64,000 bases of DNA, taken from Armillaria gallica (lineage: Eukaryota; Basidiomycota; Agaricomycetes; Agaricales; Physalacriaceae). The position numbers were made by a program, and so were the translations under genes. Below, piece after piece: positions 33,440 through 44,339 of this stretch (the stretch's first letter is position 1; each line of letters begins with the position of its first letter). The stretch spans positions 2,976,001 through 3,040,000 of the forward strand of contig JBANDB010000010.1 of assembly GCA_037576215.1 (NCBI GenBank). Reading direction: 5' to 3'. The notes under the pieces were generated by a model that worked only from the letters and a program-made list of their open reading frames with translations, had not been told where the DNA came from and did not search any database.

Positions 33440-35680
33440 TGTGCCGATGAAAGGGCATATCATGTGTCGTTAAACACGATCAAATTTCAAATGAGTTTCC
33501 CGCAACGTATGATCATCTCCTGCTCTCTGTCCATCGTGCGGGCCAGCGCTGCATGAAGACCGCCATCAAGAGGTGTAAATTACTTTCACACGACCAAGAG
33601 AACGTGCTGCCGATGAGAAGCTGATGAAGGAATAGCTGCTAGATGAAGATCAAAAGATGCGCGAAGGCTTTTTTCTGTAGGCATCAGCTATCACCGTCCT
33701 CCGTGTAACTTCAATGAGGGTATGAATGTCCATCAACTAAGCGATATGAATGGGGCCATATTCGTCGACCTCCCTATTATGGACTTAACGAGAAACCTTC
33801 GGCAGGTCCGTCATATGCAAGCATCAGTTTCTTATAGAGGCTAAGCCGAGATTGACTACAAGTTGAGTCGACGTTCACTACCCAGACATGGCGGTACGCA
33901 GGAGGTATGCCATTTTCAACTTTGTATTTTAACCCTTCGCTTACCGTTGCCAGTGATCGTACAGACTAGAATGGACCGCACTGCGCAGATCAATACACAT
34001 GTTCAGCCAAAGCTGCGTGATCTTTTCTACCATCCTACCAGCAGCTTTTCTGATAGGTAGATGATAGATTCTTACTTCGTCGGTATTAAGGACCAACACT
34101 GACTTGACGCGTAAGAATTATCAGCTTGACGTAGCCTACTCAATGGTGCATGATCTTTCTTCAGATCATGATTCCTGCTGACAGCATTGTTACACGGATT
34201 TGGTGCGCGATTGATGAGCTTGAATTCCAGATCCCCGCTCGCCGATGCTCACCAAGACTTGGTATGGCCCTCAACTTACTCCAGGCTTGTCAACTGATGT
34301 CGATTATTCAGCCTGCCTATCTGCTCCTTCTCATTATTGTTGGATTGTCTTGGTTTATAGGCGAGACCATGCGAACTCAAATTCTGCCAAGTCGCATTTG
34401 AATGCAGAGTATGCCAGGGATTTATTTTCTTCAATTATGTAGCAATCACACTTTGTTCTCTGACTACAGAGCTCTATGCGGTAAATGCGTCCGGTCGTGT
34501 ATGAACAGAATGTTGCCTTTTTCAACTCTCATTGAAACCATGCAATTCTTTGTGGCCAGTACTGCTCGTCCGCTTTCTGTCAGGTGTTTCGCTTATTCAT
34601 GAGGGTCTTTACAGAATACAATGGCGCCAGTCACTCCAGTACTAGTGCTCAAGAGTTCTCGCCGTTATATGCAATAATTAATCTCGGTAATGTGGCTTGT
34701 TTTAGCCTCTGAGCCAGGCTCGATATTCGCGAGTCTTTCGTGAGTTGTTGGCAAAGACATTTCTGATACGATTATCCAGACCAGCTGATATGCATTAGTA
34801 CAGCAGCTCACTCGCCCAAGCTATCCTTCACGTGGAATTTCAATTATTCGGACCCAGGACGTTTCAACAACTTGGATGATTGATCCTCCACCGTCGTATA
34901 TTTTGTCTTCAATATCCTCTGAGCTCAAGCGGGATGCCTGTATTTAATCGAACACCTTTCTGACCCACCTCATTTCCGGTGAGATCTCTTTTCGTTACAT
35001 TGTCCGCCAGAAAGTACTAATGGACCGTCATCGACAGGAATCAACCAGCACCTCATGCCTATCACGAGCACTCTCACGAAAGGATGGACGCGAGATATTA
35101 TGCAGGGCTTACTTGATTTCAGTGTAACCAAGTTATATCTCATCAAGATGACACTCCCACACCAATCGAAGGAGGAAGCTCCGAACTTCAGCTTCATGGT
35201 TCACTCCTCGTTTTTTTTAAAATTCGGACCATCAGTTTCTGGGCGGTACCAAGAACTACAGATATTCGTCCCTTCTCGTCTCTGGTATTCGCCCATGTTT
35301 ATGGCTCTGTGCACTAGGACTCGAGGCCTCCCTGGAATTGATATACTAATAACATGCATATGCCAGGAATAAATTTACTTGAATCTTTCGAAGTGCAATC
35401 CTCGGGAGTATCGCCTTGTACTTGACTGAAATGACTGCCTACGAAATGTGAACTCAGTAGTCCTCATATATCTCAATTCTAATACTGACAATGAGGCAGA
35501 ACACTGTATTCTGATGCCATCACATATGGTGTGCTGAGGTCACTTGTATCGATCGTCCACTCCGGCAGACTTATTCCCTTCACGAAATCAGCTCTCGGCT
35601 GTGATTTCAGTCCGAACCATGGATAGTATTTATTCACTCAGTCGATAATACTGAATCCCAATTCATAACTGTCACCCACC
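33440..35680. other. Decayed gene-poor segment of unit B
   Basis: The counterpart of 5150-7530 in unit A, with many point differences and small indels. Short frames (for example 34150-34401, with a hydrophobic C-terminus) are retained but no start, splice pattern or known motif supports a gene. Confidence 0.4.
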
Positions 35681-36699
35681 CTGAAAACTTACCTCCACAG
35701 CCTCTTTGAAGGCAGCTTGTATACGAAAAATGGGAAAGCTCTCATTCGAATGCGACACCTCCCGCTTCTGTACCTTCAAGACGAAACAAGAACCGTTCAG
35801 TATCCTATTAATCCTTCTGTCACTTTTCGCAGCCCTCGCTGCTAGAGAATACCAAGAAACACCACCACCACCACCATCATCATCATGATCCTCGTATGTA
35901 TTATCCCCTCTGAATTTTGTATGAAATAGCTGATTCTCTTATCACAGCGACTCCTTGTCCCATCCAGCTTCGTTCTGTATCCCAGCACTGACATTCAAAT
36001 TCAACAGATTCGTTAACACCTACATCATCCCGCAAACCCACCACCAGCGCCGCACACTCCGAACCTTACCTCGTCTTAAAGAAGAGAACAACCTGGCAGC
36101 CGAAACCACATACGGGGCCCCAGCATATGTCTTTGTTACATATCCAGATAACTGATTTCCGATAAACCAGTATATGCATCACAGACCACGTCTCGTTCGC
36201 TAACCCCAACCGCACTGACGTCCTGCACATGCACCCTCTCCTTTCTTCCAGATGAGTGAACCGCACACCCATATCATACAATGTGACATTCGCACCATCC
36301 TCCACATCCGTCGTGGACCGCAGAACCCGGACAGCTATATCCACACATACACTCTCCCAACCTGCGACTGACCCCGCTAAATCGATCAAATTTGTGCTGA
36401 GATGCGATAGGTTCCCTTGGCCTGGAATCAATAATGAATCTCGACCTGCTGTATGCTGTGTGTAGTACACTCTTAACGCGGGTGACACAGAAGAATGGGA
36501 CTCACTCAGACATGGTACGCATGCCCAGCTGAAAACTACGAGAGCATACGAGGTACGGTGTGCGAAGATTGGCGGGGGATGGGATGATCGTGTGAAAAAG
36601 ATTGACTGGCTGGGCGAGAAGATGTGCTTGGTCGGCATCAAGGCAGATAAGAGCGCTTCCGGGTGTGGGGTTGGGAAGTTGGTATTTGCCAAGCCCTGA
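35681..36699 (+). pseudogene. DUF6699 protein, pseudogene (unit B)
   Basis: Colinear with the intact gene at 40378-41443. The start ATG is CTG (35681). Exon 1 frame is lost by indels. In exon 2 a TGA replaces the codon after S-Q-H (about 35984). In exon 3 the M-H-P-L-L-S-S-R segment is followed by TGA (about 36252-36254), where the intact copy has CGA. The central part (R-T-R-T-A-I-S-T-H-T-L-S-Q-P-A-T-D) and the C-terminus (G-W-D-D-R-V, ending L-V-F-A-K-P, TGA 36697-36699) are readable but phase-shifted relative to each other. It is dead. Confidence 0.75.
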
Positions 36700-36954
36700 A
36701 CTACTTTTTCGTGTCCTGGTGATATGCGGGAATCCTCTATCGAAAGATTCGTATCTCTGGCCCTATGGACTCGATTGTTTGAGTAGGTGCATACATCTGT
36801 AGTGTATAATGAGGGAAAGGTAGTTTGGTATTACTTTCCGAATACAACATGAGAACAGAGCGAGCGAGAAAAAATGTTATATTCTGAGAAAGAATTTGTC
36901 AAACATATCTCATGTCCATAGAGACAACAAACCGTACACTCCCCAATGTGTAGT

Positions 36955-37220
36955 TCGCCTCTTTAAAAATACGGATAAGTTCTTCGGTGGCTTGAAATAC
37001 GGCAGCACCAAAGTCCTATGCAGGAATCACCGGAATGGCTGGAGTCGAGGTCGTTACACCAACTTGAGGTGCCAGTTTCCAGTGGGAAAGACGACGGGCC
37101 AGAACAAGATTGGGGTCTTGTGTCCTGCCCTCCAACAGCATCATCGTCTGCTAAATCCGTATCTATTGAAGGACATCCTAACAATTGACATGTTTCCGGT
37201 ATCGGAAGCAATAGCACCAT
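36955..37220 (-). pseudogene. Nucleotidyltransferase-like gene, exon 1 remnant (unit B)
   Basis: Similar to exon 1 of 41558-42456 (Asp-rich D-D-D-A-V-G-G-Q-D-T-R opposite D-D-A-Y-D-R-Q-G-T-R). The catalytic second exon is missing: sequence to the left of about 36950 jumps to DNA that in unit C lies beyond the gene's 3' end. Only a fragment is left. Confidence 0.55.
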
Positions 37221-37598
37221 AGCTGAAGACGAGGCTTATTATATCCCCTTTGGAGATCCAACAAGCTCGACGTCTACCTTATACCAATACTTTGGCAAAC
37301 AATTCGGCGATCTGTGTTTCATGAGGATGTGAAAAACGCTCAACGGCTGTCTTTACGGTATACCGATGAAAGAATTCAGCACGGAAGACTGGTTTATTTA
37401 CACTATAGAGTACTCAAAGAAGGGGAGAAAGACATAGGAGGGGAAAGGGATAGAAATGAAACAGTCCGGATAGAAATGAAGATAGTAGTTGACCAGGAAG
37501 CTAGTATGATAGACTAGGAACTGTCGAGAGCACTTGGAGAGCACATCAATGAACGTTAAAATGAACTCCCAGAATGAAACAAAGCAGGCTTAGACATC

Positions 37599-38542
37599 TC
37601 AAACATTGACCACCCCTGCCTCATCAGATTTGGGAAGCACCAAGCCCATACCAATAGCCCAGTCGCTCCGGCTCATCTCAGAAATCAGCTCGTTCGCCAA
37701 CACTAACCGCCTTTCATACTGCTTGGGCATGCCTACTCTTGGGATGACCCTATCACACATCTGCAGAGACCTAGTCAACGAATTGCAGAGTCAAGAGCGC
37801 GGCTGTAGACAGAAGTAAAAATCCGATGAGGAGGCTTCCGGCCGGCGAGGCATTGAAGGCAAGAGCGGCAGATACCGTAGACCAACATCGTCGCGCAAGT
37901 GATAGCGAAGCTTTCCATTGCGGTGACATCTCGCAGCCACTGTCCTGAGGTCACGGCTTTGAGATCGTCGACAGACCCCTGCAAGCGGACCCAGCGATCA
38001 TGACAAAGCAGGATGAAGAGGTCGCCCTGCACGCCGGGCTCTTTCTTGCCCTTCCATCCGTTCTCGTTCCTCCGCTTGATGACGACGACGTTGATAAACC
38101 GGGATACGACGAATCCTGCTAAAACTCCTAGGGCCCATCAAACTTGGATACGAGCCAGCGAGACTGCGATGAAAATCGTTAGGACTGGACAGAGAGCATA
38201 TAGTAGATTGGCAGGAACGAAGAAGGACCGATTCGATTTGCATGCGTAGACGTGGGCGGTGATGAGGTGGCCTGTGACGCCGATGCTTTGGAGGTAATAC
38301 ACTGTGGCGGAGTTTTCGACATGGAAGACGTAGCCGGTGGTCATGGCGCTGGTAATGGGGTACTCGCCACGGTTGATCTCGTTGGCGGATTGCTGCTGAT
38401 GCATGCCTGGTCCGAGGACTAGAGCGTCGAGGCTTCCGAGGTACGAAGCGGTTCCGGAAAGAGTGGTCCTGACGGTGATGGGAGGGAGGTCAGCCAGAGC
38501 AACGAGCCCGGTGGCTTGGAGGATGATGTTGGAGTCGAGCAT
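37599..38542 (-). pseudogene. DWWALGVL-family membrane protein, pseudogene (unit B)
   Basis: Colinear with 43395-44336. The first 134 codons are open, then a TGA (38138-38140) replaces the first W of D-W-W-A-L-G-V-L. Beyond it the frame continues (F-I-N-V-V-V-I-K-R-R, H-D-R-W-V-R-L-Q-G). It is then broken by a 1-nt insertion after M-L-V-Y (about 37880) and a 2-nt deletion near 37790. The C-terminal E-L-I-S-E-M and G-M-G-L-V-L-P segments are still visible in another phase. Confidence 0.8.
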
Positions 38543-38599
38543 GGAGGAATGTTGGGAGCTTGAAGGAAGAGGGAAAAATGATGTTGAGCGCTGAATATG

Positions 38600-40377
38600 A
38601 ATACTAGCGAACTGCTTGCACCATCAATGGACTCGCTAATTGACTTCATGGCGGCGGCTCCAACAGCCAAAACACAGATGACGAGCTTGAAATTTCCTGT
38701 AAGCTTAGTCAATTATCGCTTACCAGAACCTGATAGATATAACGTACGTGTCAATACTCTGGGATTGAAATTCTCCGACGACTATAGCCTCTGAACATTA
38801 TATATGCCCCAAGAAATCGACAGTGACCGGATATCCGCGAACAGGGTGCATATATGCTGAGAAAAAAATTGGGAATGAGAAAGCAATAGGAAGACAGCTG
38901 AATTGCGACATACATCGTCGTCCCGAGTTGTAGCAAGCCAAGCGGTGCAATGGAAGTACTTTGAAGAGTGACTACTTGTTCATCCAGAGCGGTTTACCTG
39001 CGCTCAGACGTGTTAGGATGTATCAGCCAAGATGGACTGCATCACACGTACCAGCTTGCGAGGGAATCCGTGAACGACAGCCATCGAGCATCGACGATAG
39101 CAGTGACATGGACACGATGCACAAGAGTAGAGACAGAGAAGAAATTATCGCCCCGCGCTTTCAGCCTCATTGTCAATGAGCGAGGAAGGAAGAGTTGCGA
39201 ATTTTTTGAAATTCCCAAACAAAACCAATCAATCTTTTCACGTGTATCGCGCGCTCAAAACCGGACCGAGACCCGGACAGTGATAGTGAACAACCATCCA
39301 GTGTCGACGTTACCTCCAAGAACCATGGAATACTGAGCACATGAAGTCCAGTCTAAGCGTAACTGTTTTGAGGTGTCTATATGGTCTTCTTTGAAGGTAC
39401 AAGCACATCGTGCATCTTATCTAGTCCTCATTCACTGAACCAACGCTTGGGCTGCTATTCGAGTTAAACAAGATCGAATAAAAAATTGCAAGAAATTTTT
39501 CTGCAATAGAAGGCCATTTGACTGTCAGTTATGCTGCGGAACTACCGCTATGGATTTCCAGTATTGCTTAACCTAGATAGTTCTCGGGCCGGCGACTCTT
39601 CTAATGGTGAAGTGGTGCTTATCCCAGAGCGATCTCGAAGTCCGAGCATCGTAGTTTGGCCTGGGTTTCCCCTGGATAACACGATACTCTAACTGAAGCC
39701 GGAGCTCATGTTGTCAATCTTGCTTGTGGTAGGTCCAATTCTGTCTTATGAAGCTTCAGTTTAACCAAGGTATATCTTGCCTTTCTTTAATCAAGAATGA
39801 CACTCCCACACCAATCGAAGGACAGAACTCCGAAATTCGCGGTGCACACCCCACTTTTCGCTTCGGATCATCGGTTTTTGAGCGGTACCAAGAGCGACAG
39901 ATAATCTTCCCTTCTCATCTCGAGCATTCGCCCATTTTCATGGCTCTACAGACCGAGACTCGAGGCCTCCCTGGAACTGATATGCTAACAACACGCGTGC
40001 GCCTTGAGTGAAGTTACTTGTATCCTTCGAAGTGCAATCCGCCGGAGTACTGCATTGTACTTCGCTATAAGGACCATCTACGAAATGTGAGCTCAGTAGT
40101 GGTCGTATATCTCAGTTCTAATACTGACAAAAAAAGTAGAACACTTCATTCTGATGACATCACACAGCTTTAATCATGAGCGGAGTCCTCCGCATCACCT
40201 TCGCCTATCACTGCGCCTTTTACCACACAAACGACGCTGTGTCGAGGTCGCTGCTATTGATTGTCCGCTTCGGCAGACGTATTCTCACCTCTCGGCTGTG
40301 ATTTCAGTCCGAACCGTGGATAGTATTTATTCGCTCGGTTGATAATCCTGACTCCCAATTCATACTTGCGACCCACC
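38600..40377. other. Junction between units B and C
   Basis: About 38600-39740 is not obviously shared with the other units. It contains a 122-codon plus-strand ORF (38968-39336), basic and Thr/Arg-rich, unrecognised and doubtful. From about 39745 the sequence matches 6890-7530 of unit A and 35120-35680 of unit B, marking the start of unit C. Confidence 0.4.
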
Positions 40378-41443
40378 ATGACAACCTACCTCCGCAGCCT
40401 CTTTGAAGGCAGCTTGCACGCGAGAAATGGGAAACGCTCTCCTTCGAATGTGACGCCTTCCGCTTCTGTACCTTCTGGATATGGTTCAAAGCGAAACAAG
40501 GGCCGTCCAGTATCCTATTCGTCCTTCCCTCCCCTGGACCATTCACACCCCTCGCTGCTAGAGAACACCAAGAAACAGCATCACCACCACCACCACCACC
40601 ATCACGATCCTCGTAGGTATCATTTCCTGTCAATATTGAATTAAATAGCTGATTCTCCCCATCACAGCGACGCCTTATCCCATTCTGCTTCCCTCTGTAT
40701 CCCAGCACTCGCATTCAAGCTCCACAGATTCACTAACACCTACATCATCTCATAAACCCACTCCCAGCGCCACACACTCCGAACCACGCCCTGTCCTGAA
40801 GAAGAGAAGCACCTGGCAATCAAAACCACATACGGGGCCCCAGCGTACGTCATTCTTACGTACCCAGATAATCGATTTTTGCTAAACCAGCGTATGTATC
40901 ACAGACCACGTATCGTTCGCTAATCCCAACCGCCCTGACGTCCTCCACATGCACCCTCTCCTCGCCTCCAGCCGACTGAACCGCGCACCTATATCATACG
41001 ACGTGACATTCGCACCGTCAGCTACATCTGTCGTAGATCGCAGAACACGGACAGCTATACCCACGCATACACTCTCCCAACCCGCGACTGACCCCGCCAA
41101 ATCAATCAAACTCGTGCTGAGATGCGACAGGTTTCCTTGGCCGGTCGTCGTGTATCCCCAACGCCCGGCATCCATAACAAACCTCGACCTGCTGTATGCA
41201 TTGCACAGTATGCTCTCGACGCGGGTGACACACGAGGAATGGGAGTCGCTGGGGCACGGTAGGCACGCTCAGCTGAAAGCTACGAGGGCGTACGAGGTAC
41301 GGTGTGCGAAGCTTGGCGGGGGGTGGGAGGATGGTGTGAGAAGGATCGACTGGCTGGGCGAGAAGACGTGTTTGGTCGGCGGAGAGGTGGATAAAAGTGC
41401 TTCTGAGTGTGGGGTTGCGAAGCTGGTCTTTGCGAAGCCTTGA
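40378..41443 (+). CDS. DUF6699 domain protein, intact (unit C)
   Basis: Three exons, 40378-40612, 40668-40844 and 40905-41443, join in phase to 951 nt (316 residues) with GT..AG introns; the second intron has a CTAAAC branch-like site. The ATG at 40378 sits in CCACCATGA. Residues 1-78 are Ser/Arg-rich and end in a nine-His tract (68-76). Residues 79-137 are low-complexity Ser/Thr/Pro/His with a basic K-K-R-S-T-W. The DUF6699 domain begins at the H-P-L-L motif (about 154). It continues through Y-D-V-T-F-A-P, F-P-W-P, L-D-L-L-Y-A-L-H and A-Y-E-V-R-C to the C-terminal V-R-R-I-D-W-L. The family is common in basidiomycetes, function unknown. The units A and B copies are dead. Confidence 0.85.
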
Positions 41444-41557
41444 AATACTTTCTCTTGCCCTGGTGATACGCTGGGATATTCTGTTGAAGGAATCGTAGCT
41501 CTGAGACTATGAACTTATGGGAAACATTGTATATCAGAAAGAATTTGTTAAACATAT

Positions 41558-42456
41558 CTACCAGCCGAGCTTCTGCCACATATCGCGGTACGCCGGATAT
41601 TTCCAACAAAAGAAGTTCACCCGGCGTTCTGTCTCATCTCGGAATTCTTCCCCAAACCGTTCCAGTGCAAATTGTTTCCAATGGGTCGAGTTTTTTTTCT
41701 CCTGCATGTTCATACCCTCAATGACGATCCTCAACAGCGAACATATATCTCCCACATCCCCATCATGCTTGCTCCGAAGACGCGGCTCCGCGGACTTCAT
41801 GTGATCCTCCCATCCCTTGAGCTTGTGCAGCAGCAAGATCGACATAGGAACGACAGGGAGTCCTTGCTTATCGACAATAGCCTCGGAAAATATCATCGGG
41901 AGCTGTAATATCCCCGGTTTGAGGATATCGACCTTAGTTTTCTCCAACTTCCCTTCTACATAATCATTATACCACAACACCTTCCATGTAGCTCCAGGTG
42001 TTTTGGCGTCCACAAGATAGAAACGATCTGGATTCTTGGTAACCAGGAATTCCTTCAACCACTCTGGCTTGCACGTATGCGATGACATCAGAATGTCGAC
42101 GTCCTACCGCTTTGTCAGTATTCACAATCGAGGTATACGAGCACTAGTGAGCTCACATTTGGTAGGCGGTCATTTCCGTAAAGGTAGCAAGCCGTACTCC
42201 CGAGGATCGCAAATGTGCATTCCGCCTCTCTGAAGATACGAGTAACTTCTTTCGCGGCACGAAACACGACAGCCCGGAAACCGCGTGTTGGAATTACCGG
42301 ACTAGCTGAGGTCGTGGCAACTGAAAGTGAGGTACGAGATTTCGGTGACAGAGACGACGAAGACTGGGATCTTCTTGTGCCCTGCCTGTCATACGCATCG
42401 TCAGGTATCCACTGACTAATGATAGCCAGACCGGAGAAAAGCTGCTCGTCGTCCAT
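41558..42456 (-). CDS. Nucleotidyltransferase-fold protein, intact (unit C)
   Basis: Two exons, 42456-42157 and 42103-41558, joined by a 53-nt GT..AG intron with a TACTGAC branch site, code 281 residues. After a Ser-rich N-terminus comes A-I-L-G-S-T-A-C-Y-L-Y-G (G86-S87), then across the intron N-D-V-D-I-L (D101, D103). This GS...DxD arrangement is the hallmark of the nucleotidyltransferase fold (metal-binding carboxylates). It is followed by V-D-I-L-K-P-G-I-L-Q-L-P, carrying a likely third carboxylate, and I-L-L-L-H-K-L-K-G-W and D-V-G-D-I-C-S-L-L. I know such proteins from many Agaricomycetes; substrate unknown. It is convergent with DUF6699. Confidence 0.85.
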
Positions 42457-42659
42457 GAGAGCGATTGTACCAGAGAACGAATCGAAGAGGCGCGATGGTG
42501 ACTGTTACAAGGAAAGAAAATTCGCGTCAATTTCGGTACCGCGTCGATCTTTGAATTTCAAATGAGGTGCTCTCCAGTTCAAATTGAAACCGGAACCCGT
42601 TTACGGAGGTAGTTCAATTAATTTTAGAGAACGGCACTATGACTAAAATACAACAACAA

Positions 42660-43045
42660 CAGCACCCTATCATTTCCAGGCATTGATGGGGTTGGTGATC
42701 CTTCGTTCTGGAAAACTATCCGGAATCAAGACCTCTGTACCCAATCCTAGGTACCGACTCTGTCGCCTCTTCGTACGGCAGATAGAATATTTCCGGAAGA
42801 TGATCCACGCTGGGGGCTGAGTCAAAAACACAGGACCAAAGTGACAGTGGTGGTACTCGCGCGATAGGAATGCTGATGTCAGAGCGGAAGCATGGGAATA
42901 CTTCCATACATAACTTGTTACTCCGTCAAGCTACGAAACTGTCGGCCTTTAAATGTAGCTCCAAGTGATTTGGCGTCCACGAGACCTGGAATTGTGGCGA
43001 CAAGGAACTCCTTCACCGGTTTTAGATTGCAGGAATTACTTATGG
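42660..43045 (-). pseudogene. Second nucleotidyltransferase-like relic (unit C)
   Basis: The counterpart of 24200-24590. V-K-E-F-L-V-A-T-I and V-D-A-K-S-L-G-A-T remain, but part of R-F-Y-L is deleted. Further on, an open stretch from 42907 (F-R-S-D-I-S-I-P-I-A-R-V, L-P-E-I-F-Y-L-P-Y) is preserved in a different phase. It is a broken paralog directly upstream of the intact copy's start. Confidence 0.5.
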
Positions 43046-43124
43046 TGTCGTCTACCCTATATACGTGCTCTCGTGTCCATATACTTCCCCGAAACCCTCG
43101 AACAATTGGGCAATCTGACCTTTA

Positions 43125-43385
43125 TCAGGATTTGAAGCCGGTCCTTACAGTGTCGATCAATGAAGTCATTGCAGAATACGGGGATTTACTAGAAAGAGAA
43201 AAGTAAAGAGTGGCTACCGCTACTAAGTAGTCGGGAAATCGCAGAAGGAATGAAATAGTCCAGATAGCAATGAAGCCAATGGCGTAGGAAAGTCCACAAT
43301 AAATTAGAAACTGGATGCTCTGTTCAGGAGACCAAATAACATTAAAATTGAACAACGACGACTCGCAGAAGGAAACAAAGAACAC
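43125..43385 (-). other. Short hydrophobic ORF behind the membrane gene
   Basis: 86 codons with two likely membrane segments (F-L-I-Y-C-G-L-S-Y-A-I-G-F and Y-L-V-A-V-A-T-L-Y-F), ending G-F-K-S. It starts 10 bp after the stop of 43395-44336 on the same strand. Its C-terminal part, Y-L-V-V-V-A-T-P-Y-F-S-L, is also readable in unit A (about 24660-24770). It could be an alternative 3' exon of the membrane gene, a separate small gene, or the 3' UTR. Confidence 0.25.
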
Positions 43386-43394
43386 TTACACATG

Positions 43395-44336
43395 TTAAAC
43401 ATTGACCACCCCTGCTTCACCATATTTGGGAAGCACCAAGCCCATACCGATGGCCCAATCGTTCCGGGCCACCTCAGAAATCAGCTCGTTCGCTAACATC
43501 AGCCTCCTTTCGTACTTCTTCGGCGCCCCTACTCTCCGGATGACCCTATCGCACATTTGCAGTTCCCTAGTCAACGAGTTGCATAGAGTCAAGAGCGAGG
43601 CCGTAGACAAAAGCAAAAACACGATGAGGAGGCTCCCGACCGGCGAGGCGTTGAACGCAAGAGCCGTAGACACGTAGACCTGCATCGTTGCGCAAGTGAC
43701 CGAGAAGCTTTCCAGTGCGGTGAGATCGCGCAGCCATTGCCCGGACGCTACAGCTTTGAGATCATCGACAGAACCCTGCAAGCGAACCCAGCGATCATGG
43801 CAAAGCAGGATGAGGAGGTCACCCTGCGCGCCGGACTCTTTCTGACCCTTCCATCCGTTCTCGTCCCTCCGTTTGATGACGACAACGTTGATAAACCGGG
43901 ATAGGATGAATCCTGCTAAAACTCCTAGGGCCCACCAATCTCGTATACACGCCAGTGAGACCGCGACGACGATCGTGAGGATCGGGCAGAGAGCATATAA
44001 AAGAGTGGCAGGAGTGAAGAAGGACCGATTCAATTTGGACGCGTAGACATGGGCGGCGACGAGGTGGCCTGTGATGCCGATGCTTTGGAGGTAATAGACT
44101 GTGGCGGGATTTTCGACACGGAAGATGTAGCCGGTGGTCATAGCGCCGGTGATAGGGAACTCTCCACAGTTGATCTCGCTTGCGGATTGCTGCTGGTGCA
44201 TGCCTGGCGCGAGGACTAGAGCGTCGAGGTACGAAGCGGTTCCAGAAAGAGCGGTCCTGACGGTGATGGGAGGGAGGTCAGCCAGAGCAACGAGCCCAGT
44301 GAGTTGGAGGGTGCCATTGATGTTGCAGTCGAGCAT
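43395..44336 (-). CDS. Multi-pass membrane protein, 'DWWALGVL' family, intact (unit C)
   Basis: A single exon of 313 residues from the ATG at 44336, preceded by a pyrimidine-rich leader. Extracytosolic-like N-terminal blocks are L-A-D-L-P-P-I-T-V-R-T-A-L-S-G and P-G-M-H-Q-Q-Q-S-A-S-E-I-N-C-G. Hydrophobic segments lie at about 108-130, 134-154, 209-229 and 232-252, with a weaker one near the N-terminus. The loop after the second carries G-W-K-G and H-D-R-W-V-R-L-Q-G-S-V-D-D-L-K-A-V. The C-terminal domain has M-C-D-R-V, K-K-Y-E-R-R-L and D-W-A-I-G-M-G-L. It is very similar to the unit A copy, and both remain open, suggesting selection. Function is unknown. Confidence 0.85.
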   Translation of the reverse strand: MLDCNINGTLQLTGLVALADLPPITVRTALSGTASYLDALVLAPGMHQQQSASEINCGEFPITGAMTTGYIFRVENPATVYYLQSIGITGHLVAAHVYASKLNRSFFTPATLLYALCPILTIVVAVSLACIRDWWALGVLAGFILSRFINVVVIKRRDENGWKGQKESGAQGDLLILLCHDRWVRLQGSVDDLKAVASGQWLRDLTALESFSVTCATMQVYVSTALAFNASPVGSLLIVFLLLSTASLLTLCNSLTRELQMCDRVIRRVGAPKKYERRLMLANELISEVARNDWAIGMGLVLPKYGEAGVVNV

Positions 44337-44339
44337 GGA

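Larger units (their letters stand above)
35400..38590 (+). repeat. Segmental duplication, unit B right part (matches 40060-44390)
   Basis: Colinear with unit C through DUF6699, a fragment of the nucleotidyltransferase-like gene and the DWWALGVL gene, with large deletions in B between them. Confidence 0.8.
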
